A stretch of DNA of 64,000 bases from positions 14,543,260 through 14,607,259 of the forward strand of contig OY759263.1 in NCBI GenBank assembly GCA_963662155.1, read 5' to 3'. The notes beneath the pieces were generated by a model. The model ran no database searches. It saw only the letters and a list, made by a program, of their open reading frames with translations, and had not been told where the DNA came from. Shown in pieces: positions 1 to 10,530 of this stretch (within the stretch, counting starts at the first letter, position 1; each line of letters starts with the position of its first letter). The position numbers were made by a program, and so were the translations under genes. This DNA is from Lamellibrachia columna (taxonomy: Eukaryota; Annelida; Polychaeta; Sabellida; Siboglinidae).

Positions 1-1248
1 AAAATAAAAGTTCCCAATAAAGTCCCCTGACAATGGTTACATGGTGAAAATGTAACATTCACCTTGAGCAGCACAGAGTTGAATGTTGGTCTGTAACTAC
101 TGAGTTGTTTGATTAGATTTAGCCTGGAGGCGCGTCCCTTGGAAAGCTGCTGCTAACAGCCAACAATGTAGCCAATAATTAGCCACATAAGTAGCCAATA
201 ATTAGCCACAGGAGAGGAGATGTACACATACTAAAGTGGCTGTTGTCCTCCGTTCTATCTGTGGTCAAGCCTGAAGCACGTCGCAGCCGATTCAATGGCC
301 ACAGGACGCCAGGATAGACAACTCACTTGAGTTTCTGCATATGTGCTTGTTCTATGTCAGGTATATGAGATGTACGCATACACTTAGTCAGTGTAACTCT
401 CAATATCACATTAGCATTAACCCATCACTCATCGAAGCAACCATCCATTACATGATGCGTGGATTTCTGCCTAAGGAATGTATTATCATGTTATGTCTGC
501 CTTGGTTCCATGCTAGGTACAATGCTAGCAGGAATGACTTATTTGTGTTTTAACCTAGAGCTGTTTTATGTCTATGTAGCTACTAGTGCAGAGTGCCATC
601 ATTTTACACAGGCAAAAACAAATCTATGTGCAAAGGTATCGGAAGTTGTTGAATCCGTTCTGGATTCTATCAAACATTGTAGAAATATCTGGGAGCGGGA
701 ACAAAGTATATTTGTGAGTTCACACGCACGCATGCACGCACGCACACACAGATCTGTACGTTTAAATCACTAAAGTACATTCAGATTTACAAGTCTAAGA
801 CTTTGTGATACACAGAATGCATGCAGCTATGTGGTGTTCTGGTCATATTTTCTTTATTTTAATAGCCATTACTCTTTCCTCAAAGTGTGGCTATCAGCAA
901 CTATACAACATCACAACTGAGAGTAACTCAACCACAAACCACTGCCAGACAAATTCCTTTCTGTTACGTTTCTGTGTGCTACAAGTACAATGGTACAATT
1001 TTATGTGGTTTTCAAAAGTAGGTTAGGGCATTATTGGGTTGACAAGTAAGTAACACACAATATAAAGACACACTTGACAAGGTGCAGAACCAGGAAGTTT
1101 CACTCGGCTTAGGCAGACTTGAATGGGCGTTCGATAGCATCAAAGTGTACCTGGGTAATTAAGTTTCCTGCTGGCTGTGCCAGGTCAAGGAGTAGTTCAG
1201 TAGCACGGCTTCACAGATTCCTAGGATGAAACGCTGTGTAATATTACA
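1..1248. other. No recognisable gene
   Basis: AT-rich DNA with only short reading frames. There is a short (GCAC) run near 722-750. I see no coding, RNA or mobile-element signal that I can support. Confidence 0.5.
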
Positions 1249-2462
1249 GGGCACAGTAGCTCGGCAGTTAGAGTACAAGACTGTCAATCACGAGGATCGT
1301 GGTACGAGTCCACCTCGGCAGTTAGAGTACAAGACTGTCAATCACGAGGATCGTGGTACGAGTCCACTTCGGCAGTTAGAGTACAAGACTGTCGGTCACG
1401 AGGACTGCAGTACGAGTCCACCTTCGGCAGTTAGAGTACAAGACTGTCCATCACGAGGACTGCGGTATAAGTCCACCGCAGCAGTTAGAGTACAAGACTG
1501 TCCATCATGAGGACTGTGGTATAAGCCCACCGCGGCAGTTAGAGTACAAGACTGTCAATCACGAGGACTGCGGTATAAGTCCACCGCAGCAGTTAGAGTA
1601 CAAGACTGTCCATCACGAGGACTGCGGTATAAGCCCACCGCGGCAGTTAGAGTACCAGACTGTCCATCACGAGGACAGCGGTATAAGTCCACCGCGGCAG
1701 TTAGAGTAAAAGACTGTCAATCACGAGGACTGCGGTATAAGTCCACCACAGCAGTTAGAGTACAAGACTGTCCATCATGAAGACTGCGGTATAATCCCAC
1801 CACAGCAGTTAGAGTACAAGACTGTCCATCACGAGGACTGTGGTATAAGTCCACCGCGGCAGTTAGAGTAAAAGACTGTCAATCACGAGGACTGCGGTAT
1901 AAGTCCACCACAGCAGTTAGAGTACAAGACTGTCCATCATGAGGACTGCGGTATAAGTCCACCACAGCAGTTAGAGTACAAGACTGTCAATCACGAGGAC
2001 TGCGGTATAAGTCCACCACAGCAGTTAGAGTACAAGACTGTCCATCATGAGGACTGCGGTATAAGTCCACCACAGCAGTTAGAGTACAAGACTGTCAATC
2101 ACGAGGACTGCGGTATAAGTCCACCGCGGCAGTTAGAGTACAAGACTGTCAATCATGAGGACTGCGGTATAAGTCCACCACGGCAGTTAGAGTAAAAGAC
2201 TGTCAATCACGAGGACTGCGGTATAAGTCCACCACAGCAGTTAGAGTACAAGACTGTCCATCACGAGGACTGCGGTATAAGTCAACCGCAGCAGTTAGAG
2301 TACAAGACTGTCCATCACGAGGACTGCGGTATAAGTCCACCACGGCAGTTAGAGTAAAAGACTGTCCATCACGAGGACCGCGGTACGAGTCCACCTGCTG
2401 CCGTTTTGAAACTTGAGTAATTTTGTTCACCAAACTTTGCCTGTCTTTCGGAAGATACACTA
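1249..2462 (+). mobile_element. tRNA-derived SINE with an internally amplified head
   Basis: The element starts at about 1249 with a tRNA-like head: an A-box-like stretch (TAGCTCGGCAGTTAGAG, near 1257-1273) and a B-box-like stretch (GGTACGAGTCC, near 1302-1312). It ends with the tail CTGCTGCCGTTTTGAAAC (near 2396), followed by TTTTGTTCACC. The same head-to-tail order appears on the minus strand at 60.9 kb (TTGCTGCCGTTTCGAAGC, then TTTCGTTCATC), which shows that both belong to one SINE family. Between head and tail, the 54-bp A-to-B-box segment is repeated about 21 times. The 3' boundary is uncertain. Confidence 0.7.
1262..2397 (+). repeat. 54-bp minisatellite, about 21 copies
   Basis: The unit runs from GCAGTTAGAG to TAAGTCCACCGCA and is 54 bp. 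The first three units and the last carry the tRNA-like GGTACGAGTCC. The interior units carry the variant GGTATAAGTCC, so the array was homogenised from the inside while its edges kept the older sequence. Because 54 is a multiple of three, short open frames run through it on both strands; they are not genes. Confidence 0.92.
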
Positions 2463-2989
2463 AAGCCATTGGTCCCTTCTACATGGTGTCTTTGCCAGGG
2501 GAAGTAAAGATCATACACAGAGAAATGGATAAAACCTGTCGCAGACTCTCAGAGCCAATGGTCTCATTCTACAAAAAGCCATAAGGCCATTGCATTATCT
2601 GCTGTCAAACATTTGCTCTGATAATGATGGAGTAAATGCCATGGCAGATTCTCTAGGTGGACACTGCGCTATATCATTTATAAGACCATATATTATTATT
2701 ATAATGTCAGTTACAACACACATCTGCTGAAACCCAGTGTACTTGAAGGAGGCTTCAACACTGTTACTTGGGAACATATGGCTGTACTAGGCGGCCTGTA
2801 CACCTGCTGTGTCAGTGTGGATTTTATCAGTATAGGTGACACACAGGAACTGTTAGGTGCATATTTTGTGGGTCTGGCACATGTTAACGATTAGACTATC
2901 TAAGTGACAATCTATTGCAATATTCTAACAGTTTACTGAGTGCATGCCTAGCTAGACAACGATGTGGTTTGCCTGCTATGTAGCCGTGA

Positions 2990-3110
2990 CATGTTGACTC
3001 CACTGGTCATGGTCACGACATGTTGACTCCACTGGATGTGGTCACGACATGTTGACTCCACTGGACGTGGTCACATGTTGACTCCACTGGACGTGGTCAT
3101 GACATGTTGA
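2990..3110 (+). repeat. About 29-bp tandem repeat, 4 copies
   Basis: CATGTTGACTCCACTGG followed by TCATGGTCACGA or ACGTGGTCACGA repeats about four times with small deletions. No gene is visible in the flanks (2463-2989). Confidence 0.85.
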
Positions 3111-3179
3111 CTATATTGGCTGTCAGACAGTTGTGTTGGTGCCTGGACGACACAGGCAGGAGTAATATGTAGAGTTACC

Positions 3180-3330
3180 AATTAATGGTTGAAAGAATCG
3201 GGTGGGAGCCTCCAGGAGGTTTTTGAATGGGAGTTTTTTGGTGTGTATCTTCAATGTGAGGATTGATGGTCCTTAATGCTCTGCGTGCTACCACTGAGCT
3301 GTAACCCATAGATGGACAATTGCATTGAAC
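3180..3330 (-). mobile_element. Possible SINE remnant
   Basis: On the minus strand, TACAGCTCAGTGGTAGCACG (about 3304-3285) resembles a tRNA A box. A clear B box and tail are not visible, so this is a weak call. Confidence 0.3.
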
Positions 3331-4640
3331 TGCATATCCAAGTGTCGGTCGATTGATATATCTAAAAAAATGTTTCACTTTCGATTTCAGAAGGCATGAA
3401 ATTACATTTACACTAATGCTCTAAAAACTGTCAGTCATCAGACATTTGGTTCGGTACTTAGAAACCTCTCACCTGTTCCATGAGTATATCATGGAAGCTG
3501 ATCAATGCCACTTTGTAAATAGGCAATTAATTATGGCACTTATATGAGGAGAGCCATATTGTGTGGGCGTTGTCTACATTACCATTAGTTGGAGTCTTGG
3601 TTTCCATTAGCATGTTTATGGATGTACACAGCTAGAAAGTTTCTGCAGAACGTACTGGGTAGATTGTAATCAGCCAAATGTAGGATGACTTTATGTCCAC
3701 CCACTTCCTCACTCATACACATTGCATCCAACATCCCAGCCTCTTCTGACAAGTATAAATCAAAGATAGTATTTCCAATAAAAGCATCAAACAACTGCTA
3801 CAGCATAGCAGAATGTTTATTGTTTCTCTCAGGAAGATAATTGGTCCTGTGAGACCATTCACTCCATAGTCCTGTTGAACCAAGGCAGGATATATGCTCA
3901 TATGACTACACTAGGTGCCCTAGAGAGCAATCCGATTGTAAGACTTCCACCAGTAAGCCTCCGGCTGACATGTGCAAGGTGAAACCCACTGGTTTTTACA
4001 AAAGTCAGCAAACACATAAATTGTTGCAGCACTGGATTTTTACATTTCAATTTAATTCAGTTTGACACATCACTTGAACAAATGCCATGGGCTTGTGGCT
4101 GCACCAACTAGGCTTGTCTGGAATTATCTACACATGACAGACACAAAGGTGCAGTCCGGAAGTTACGAAGCTCAATTAAAATTTCAATGAAGTGACTGCA
4201 GTGTACAGAGTGTGCCTGCCTCGGAAACATGCTTCCAAATCATGCACTGGTGCAGAGAAACCGACAAAGCTAGCACTGAAACAAATTTTAAAAGATTGCC
4301 ATCCAACAGGCAGACAGTTAACACATGACAGTCAGTGTAACCAACACTGCACTACCACAGCTGACCAACTGTGAGTAATTATAAAGACAAATGCCAGTGC
4401 ACTGTTGCAGGTCACACCTACAATCAAGAGCTGGTGGCCAGCCAACAGCTCAGGGGTTATCTCAGTGGGCACAGTTAGTATAACACATTGCTGCAATCTT
4501 CCATAGCTTTAACACAAGATAAAATGATTATTCCTGAGAAGATTCTATCAAACAATTACGCTTGAGATGAAATACACATGTTCATCACTCCTGATGTACA
4601 TTGTACATATACCAAACCTCAGTTGTCATTAATACTGTTG
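3331..4640. other. No recognisable gene
   Basis: Unique-looking sequence with only short open frames on both strands (for example 3585-3794 minus and 4192-4374 plus). None shows a domain or a convincing exon border. Confidence 0.5.
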
Positions 4641-4657
4641 GATCCACCTCACTATAG

Positions 4658-4692
4658 TGCATGTAGGTCATAGCAGTTATGACCTACATGCA
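4658..4692. repeat. Short perfect hairpin
   Basis: TGCATGTAGGTCATA (4658-4672) and its exact reverse complement (4678-4692) are separated by GCAGT. The flanks are partly complementary too (TCCACCTCACT against AGTGAGTTGGA). It may be the core of a small palindromic element. Confidence 0.85.
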
Positions 4693-4699
4693 CTTCAGT

Positions 4700-5689
4700 G
4701 AGTTGGATTAACACATCTTTTCCACCACAAACACCATTTTAACAAGATGGACTGAAAAAGCCACTAAGTTAGTAAGTACTGCTGGGCTGTGCAACAAACA
4801 GCCAACTGTTATATAATAATTAAAACGTGGCTAGTGGGATTTGTTATGTATAGTTACAAGAAATTAGATACGAAAATGAGCATTTTGACATTGATAAACA
4901 TAATACCTGTAAATGCTTATGTTAGTGTGGGTCCACAAAATTAGGAGGTACCCTGGGCTTGGTATCTGTGGTGGATTCTACTGACATAAATGTTCACAAA
5001 TACACAATCCTATTATGCGGTTATAAAACTGTCTAGGATTAATAAAATGCTATTTTTATTAGCCTAATTATTAGCCGAATTGCCTAGGAAATATTTACTT
5101 TATTTAACTTTAGTTTAGGTTCGCACAATCGTTTGTGATAGCGTATCCATGACAACGTCAACGTAAATAGTTAACAAATTATAACACAGTCAGGCACTGC
5201 CACGGCACAGCCACAATCGCGGGATATAGCGTTATTATTATAGCCAATATATAGGTATAACTTCTAAAACAAAACACACAATATTCAATAAACACACAAT
5301 TCACAGCCGGGGCGGTTTGTTTGACAAAGACTGCAACATTTCGCTAAGTTGGCAGATGCCGTCACGTCGCACAAAATCTTATTTCTACGTCGATAAAATC
5401 CCCAGAACACAAGAAGGGCTTGCCTTAAGGGCTTTAAGGCTTAACGTAAGTTAAGCCGGCTTAACCGTTAACGTTGCATCTATCTTGCAGTATTGTTTGG
5501 CTTATTATGCGCCAAAAGTTAGACTGTTATAATATAAATGACTGAGTCTGTGGAATAACCTCGATTCCCTCGTCGTCGGTGCGTGATCAGTTTTTTGTAA
5601 ACAAAACTTCTAAACGTCATATTTCAGAGCTGTGACTCCAAATTTAAATGTTGACAAAAGTACATTTCCACACTTCCTAGATTTGCTGT
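4700..5689. other. No recognisable gene
   Basis: AT-rich sequence without a supported gene, leading into a CpG-rich block. Confidence 0.5.
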
Positions 5690-5835
5690 AAATCACGTGC
5701 GGATGACGTGTCACGACTGTCAACGCGGGGAACGGCGCGTGCGCGTGACGAGGCACGCCGTTTCAGCTTAGTTTGTCGCGTCTCGTCGGTAAATGCGAAA
5801 CTCGAAAATGCCGTGTCAAAATTATAATATTGTTC
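5690..5835 (+). promoter_or_regulatory. Candidate CpG-rich promoter
   Basis: The stretch is rich in CpG in an otherwise AT-rich region and holds several CRE-like or E-box-like cores: CACGTG at 5695, TGACGTG at 5704, and GCGTGACG near 5743. It lies about 1 kb upstream of the GIY-YIG reading frame on the same strand. A donor-like CGTCGGTAAAT (near 5784) could end a 5' non-coding exon. No TATA box is evident. The assignment is inferred from position and composition only. Confidence 0.35.
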
Positions 5836-5863
5836 AGATCCAAGATGTTAATGAGTTAACATC

Positions 5864-6036
5864 ATCTGCGATTGTTCAGACCGGCTGACCGTACCTTGGC
5901 AATAACGTCTTAATTGGTCGGAAGGCGAAGCGAAACACCAACTAACAGCATTCACTGTCGGTGTCAGTGTTGCAGTGTAGTCCTGTAGTTGGACGTAGTC
6001 GTCTAACCAACCGCCAATAGAGGCATCATTTGACAT
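5864..6036 (-). CDS. Possible first coding exon, unknown product
   Basis: A minus-strand frame starts with ATG at 6036 (MSNDASIGGWLDDYVQ) and stays open for 62 codons. Near codon 48 it meets a fair donor (CAAG then GTACGG on the minus strand, at about 5893). Its amino-acid composition is plausible for a protein, but I recognise no family and found no partner exon. Chance is a real alternative. Confidence 0.18.
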
Positions 6037-6119
6037 AAACTCGGCAGTGCCAGCGGACAGTTGTGGAACAGGAAACGGGACATGAACGGTAACTGCAATT
6101 TGTTCGATTTGTGGTTTCT

Positions 6120-6215
6120 GTTCAGCCTGTTGAAAATGTTGCCCAAGGCCAAGGTAGCGTAAGCTTAGGCCAGGGGCCGGGCTAGGCTAGAGCCTAGGCC
6201 AGGGGCAGGCTAGGC
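6120..6215. repeat. AGGCCAGGGGC / GGCTAG local duplication
   Basis: AGGCCAGGGGC, GGCTAG and GCCTAGGCC motifs repeat over about 90 bp with small gaps. No gene is implied. Confidence 0.5.
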
Positions 6216-6478
6216 GTGGTATCAAAGCCATCATGATTCATTGGCATTACGATCAATTTGATGATAGATTCCAGTGACAGTGTCAGTGTTTCCCCTGAGT
6301 AAAATTATATGTGAGATGGTGGGATGGACAGCTTTATTTTTTTTAACTCTGGCTTCAGAACGGTGCATTCTAGTGTATTTTGAAAGGTGGTTCAACTTTT
6401 TCCTTTGACGTTACGGTTAGAAGGCAGCAGAAATAAACGTGTTAGCATGCAATGTAGGGACCACATAGGAAAAATAAT

Positions 6479-6481
<3 letters not shown>

Positions 6482-6548
<67 letters not shown>

Positions 6549-6550
6549 AT
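6482..6550. repeat. (TA)n microsatellite
   Basis: An almost pure AT dinucleotide tract of about 68 bp. Confidence 0.97.
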
Positions 6551-6878
6551 GGTTAACTGTGATGATAATAATGATTAAATATATCTTAATGATTAATTTA
6601 TATATACACCTGTAGGATCTCACAAAGGGGAGGCCAAGCCTAATCATTCATGCTACCAAGTAGTGGCACAACGGAAAAAATACGGGAACAAAATGTAAGC
6701 CAAAGGAGGCTATGGCCCAGTGACCTCCTCCCTAAATGCGCCTCTGGGACTTGCTCTAAAACTTCTGCAATCTGGAATATTCTAATGTCATGGATCCTCC
6801 TTGGTGGTGTTGGATCTTTCTTCTCTTTCGAATGGTAATGCTTTAATTGTGTATAACGTGGATTCCTATAGACTCCAC

Positions 6879-8849
6879 ATGAAAAACAAGATACTATTGC
6901 ATAATGAAACAAACCACTTACTGCTTGCAGAAATCCACCATCGATCTGAACAGAAGAGACATTCCCAACGACACCAGAAACGGTGCCACGAACATCACAG
7001 AGGAGACACTCAACAGCAACAACTCAATAAGCAGGAGCCATTGAATCCAGAGCCATATCGCAACATACAAGAGCATCGGCTGATCCAAAAGGAGCAACAG
7101 CGCCTTCGAGAGGAACGGCAGCGTAGCCTTGGCTTCACTCAACCGGTGCTGTTCCGCGCCCCTCCAAACACACGCAACCAACAGTTTGAGCAGCATCAGG
7201 TTCAGCAGAGGCCACCAAAATTTTATCAGCGCCGCTGCACGTGTCACCAGCTAACGTCAGAGGAAGACTCGGAGAGCATGTTCGACATGGAGGAGATGCG
7301 ACTCAATGAGATGATCCTGCAGACTTTCGAGGAGATGGAGAACGTCTTCAGTTTCCCACTGACGACCCAGCGGGAGGCGCGTGCCTTCATGAAGGTGTTG
7401 CACAACAACAAGGGCTTGTCGTACAAGTTCATTGGCAGTACCATCGGCGAGTCAGAGCACGAGTTGGTGATGTGGCAGGGCGGGCAGGCGAACCAGCAAG
7501 TCGGCCGGATGATGATCGCGCGCATCAACCTGCCGCTGGTCGAATTACTGTCATCTGATGAAGAAGACGAAACTGACGCGGTGAAGGAACTGACAAAGAA
7601 GAACAATGTGAAGCAGGGCACAGCGAAAACAAAGAAGGATCCCGTGCACCTCCTCGCTGGCGACAAGAAACAGCAACAGGCAACTGATCTGACAAGTTCC
7701 TGGATGAAGCAGATCGAGACCAAGATGGCAACTGTTGAGGCGGAACCATCCGGGGACAACTGGAAAGACGACGATGGCATTGAAGGTGGTGACAGGCCGC
7801 AAGCCAACTCTGCTGGGGAGATGCCTCCAGAGCAGCGGAATACGCGGAATAACAAGGAGTCGCCACACCGTGAGGAGATGCCTACGGAAGAGCGGAACAT
7901 GTACAATCATAAGAAGACGCCACCTGCCCAGAAGGAGCCAGTGCCAGAGCTACGCAGGGAGTCAGTTGCATTCGAGGTGGTGCAGAATGCGCAACGAAGC
8001 AGCGCACGAAAGGAGAAACAGACACTGATGGAAAATGACACAAGAAAGGACCACAGTGCTCGGGTGCCGACAAAGCTCCCTGCTTCTCATAGAAATGTCA
8101 CAAAAAGCACTGAAGTACCTTTAGTGTCATCTGAGACGTCAACAGAAACTCCAAGCGACATAGCTGAAGTGGTGGAAGAGCCAATCAGCAAGGCTGTTGC
8201 TCTAGATAACTTTGCGTGTATACTGAATCAGAACTGCACACCAACAGACCTGTCTACAGCCACTGGTACATCAGCAGCCTCAATAGTCACAGAGACCATT
8301 GTTCCACATGTTGCTGGAGAAAACACAGCACGTCATCAACTGTTGCTGGAAACCAATGAACCATCGAACAGATCAGGCAGCAGTGACTGGCAGCTGCCAG
8401 CTGAGGAGTCTAACCTTGAAGACTACCAGCAAGAGGTGAACGAGAACTATGACAGCGACCTAGATGTTGACAATGGTGATGTCTCCACACAAGCAGTGAT
8501 CATCCGGAAGCACATCCGCACCATCAAGATGCGAATGGACGATGGTACAGGCTACCTGTATGTGTTCAGTGACAATTCTGGTGGCAAGTACAACAGAGTA
8601 AAGGTCGGTACTTCACGATTCCCAGCAAAGCGACTCGAACAAGCATCCATGTTCAACGTCGACATACAACTGGTGTCAGCCATCTCAGTGAATATGCGCA
8701 AGTCGGCCCTCAATATGGCACTCAAAGCCCTGCAGCAATATCAGGTGCCTGACCAAAAGTCCTGGTTTAATGCACCACTCCCGAGGATTCTTGACATTGT
8801 TTCTGGTGTTGCTGCTAAATTCCCTCTACAAACAGCATCATTTGCATAG
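6879..8849 (+). CDS. Protein with C-terminal GIY-YIG-like (T5orf172/MUG113) domain
   Basis: A single open exon of 656 codons from the first in-frame ATG (6879). The frame is open upstream to 6801 without an ATG, and a weak acceptor (TTCCTATAG) lies at 6863-6871, so a 5' exon is likely. Residues 1-110 are rich in Gln, His and Arg. An acidic block (SSDEEDETD) follows near residue 230, then a long polar, probably disordered middle. The last hundred residues carry GYLYVFS, VKVGTS and the spaced Arg of AKRLEQ, then a helix and SWFNAPL. This is the order seen in the T5orf172/MUG113 branch of the GIY-YIG superfamily. The position that often holds Glu before WF is Ser here, so nuclease activity is doubtful. 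The product and its role are unknown. The gene is unrelated to its neighbours and lies beyond the last ESPL1 exon found. Confidence 0.7.
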   Translation: MKNKILLHNETNHLLLAEIHHRSEQKRHSQRHQKRCHEHHRGDTQQQQLNKQEPLNPEPYRNIQEHRLIQKEQQRLREERQRSLGFTQPVLFRAPPNTRNQQFEQHQVQQRPPKFYQRRCTCHQLTSEEDSESMFDMEEMRLNEMILQTFEEMENVFSFPLTTQREARAFMKVLHNNKGLSYKFIGSTIGESEHELVMWQGGQANQQVGRMMIARINLPLVELLSSDEEDETDAVKELTKKNNVKQGTAKTKKDPVHLLAGDKKQQQATDLTSSWMKQIETKMATVEAEPSGDNWKDDDGIEGGDRPQANSAGEMPPEQRNTRNNKESPHREEMPTEERNMYNHKKTPPAQKEPVPELRRESVAFEVVQNAQRSSARKEKQTLMENDTRKDHSARVPTKLPASHRNVTKSTEVPLVSSETSTETPSDIAEVVEEPISKAVALDNFACILNQNCTPTDLSTATGTSAASIVTETIVPHVAGENTARHQLLLETNEPSNRSGSSDWQLPAEESNLEDYQQEVNENYDSDLDVDNGDVSTQAVIIRKHIRTIKMRMDDGTGYLYVFSDNSGGKYNRVKVGTSRFPAKRLEQASMFNVDIQLVSAISVNMRKSALNMALKALQQYQVPDQKSWFNAPLPRILDIVSGVAAKFPLQTASFA

Positions 8850-9590
8850 ACAGTTTTCCAGAAGCACATATCCTCTTGGCTGACAAGGGCTGCTAATGTT
8901 CAGTTCTTGAACTTGGTTAATATAACACCAGTGATTTGCTGAATTCTGTATGGCAAACAAACTTTCTACAAAGACGGCACAATTGTTTTCAGTTTTTAAT
9001 CATTTCTGTTTTCAAAGTTTTATAATTGCTCCACTGTTAAAATGTACAGTGCTCACAGAGGTGGATAGATAAAAGATGCTTTGAACATCTTCTCTGCTTT
9101 GCATTTAGTCCTACCCAATGATAATGTCCAACTGTGAGCTTTGTATCTTTCAAGTGTATTTCATGTTGTAGCAGTGTAAATGTTGTGCAGACTGCATTAT
9201 TTGTACCACTGCTTGTTCTGTCTTCAAATTATGACATGCTTACAAAGCCATCTTGACCAACACCATTATATGAGGGTGACATCACCAGTGTGGAACATTT
9301 AGTTAGTTAATTGTTCAACTTTCCTTGAGACGTCGGCTGTTAGGTGAAGCAGGCGCTGCTGCATTCCATTTCAATCCATTTACACATGTAGTCAGCTGTT
9401 AGGTGAAGCAGGCGCTGCTACGTTCCATTTCAATCCATTTACACATGTAGTCAGCTGTTAGGTGAAGCAGGCGCTGCTACATTCCATTTACACGTAGTCA
9501 GCTGCAGTCAGCTAGCAATCATAGAAATATTTGTTGTTTTGTATGGTCATATCAACCTGTATTAAATATAGTACAAACTTTGCAATATTT
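8850..9590 (+). other. Likely 3' untranslated region of the GIY-YIG gene
   Basis: No open frame follows the TAG stop. ATTAAA at 9561-9566 is a fair polyadenylation signal. The region contains a three-copy minisatellite. Confidence 0.45.
9330..9495 (+). repeat. 59-bp tandem repeat, about 2.7 copies
   Basis: The unit begins with the variant pair GTCGGCTG/GTCAGCTG and continues TTAGGTGAAGCAGGCGCTGC, ending at ATTTACACATGTA. The third copy lacks the middle CAATCCATTT part. Confidence 0.9.
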
Positions 9591-9605
9591 GTTTAATTTT
9601 ATCAA

Positions 9606-9712
9606 CTGGAACCACACACTGTTTCACTTGTCAGGAACCACACACTGTTTCACTTGTCAGGAACCACACACTGTTTCAGTTGTCAGGAACCACACACTGT
9701 TTCACTTATTGA
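9606..9712 (+). repeat. 26-bp tandem repeat, 4 copies
   Basis: GGAACCACACACTGTTTCA followed by CTTGTCA repeats four times, with one G-for-C change. Confidence 0.93.
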
Positions 9713-9715
9713 GAA

Positions 9716-10530
9716 GACCAGAACCACCCATGTGGGATGAATCTGTGTAAACTGTCATCCCCTGGTGCACGTAATAATGTCTGTCATTCTATTATGTAAC
9801 GTATTCATTGCACCAGGACTAGTTCCACAGCTGGGTCCACCAATTACACAAAATCGAATCAATTTCAATTACTTGTTACAGTTACACTAAAAAAGTCAAA
9901 TCAATTACACTTACTTTTCGTTTTTTGTTTCAATTACCTTTTTAATAATTTTTTTAATCAATTACAGTTACACCACTTCGATTACAGATGCATTATATGG
10001 ATCGCCCTACAGAAAAGCCCAATTGAATTAATGAAAATGGCACATTTGAGCATGATATATTGTAGATTAATCTAAGTTTTATTTGTTCACTTGTAATCGG
10101 TTGTGAAATGTTTTTGATCCTTTTTGTTAATTGGAGGGCAGGAAGGGCTTGATTCTTAATTGAAATAGAGGTACAAATGTGAATCTGAATTGAAACAAAT
10201 TGGTAAAAAAAGGTAATAATAATTCAAGTTGAAAAGTGAGATGCATTGAGCTTTTAAAATTTTTTTTCTGCACAGTGAGTGCAGTGAAGCCACAGAGAGG
10301 CAGCCATCTTTTACTCGGTCAAAAACAGTTGCACCAGTCGCCAAGAAGTCCATAATGAAAAGGTCATTCATCAGTTAGCCAGAACATAATTTTGGTGCAC
10401 TCACAAAGGACAGTGCCAAGAACGGCAAGCTGCCTAACTACTAGTCTTATTTCTTCTGCCCCCTGCACCAGTCGAGTCTGGTGCCAGCTTGCAGTCTGAC
10501 TAAAGAACTAAGGGGACATTGAGACGTGGA
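9716..10530. other. AT-rich flank, no gene
   Basis: Stretches rich in CAATTAC and AATTACAGTTAC (9840-9985) look like decayed transposon ends. Similar AATTAC-rich sequence in opposite orientation lies at 12795-12860. The pairing is too loose to call an element. Confidence 0.35.

Noticed and set aside
1226..2400. CRISPR-like array of 54-bp repeats
   Set aside because: There are no unique spacers between repeats, and the unit matches a eukaryotic SINE head.
5848..5890. Plus-strand ATG (MPCQNYNIVQIQDV) as start of the GIY-YIG protein
   Set aside because: The frame stops after 26 codons and no donor in a fitting phase was seen.
7244..7910. Minus-strand frames of up to 220 codons
   Set aside because: They are shadows of the GIY-YIG reading frame on the opposite strand.
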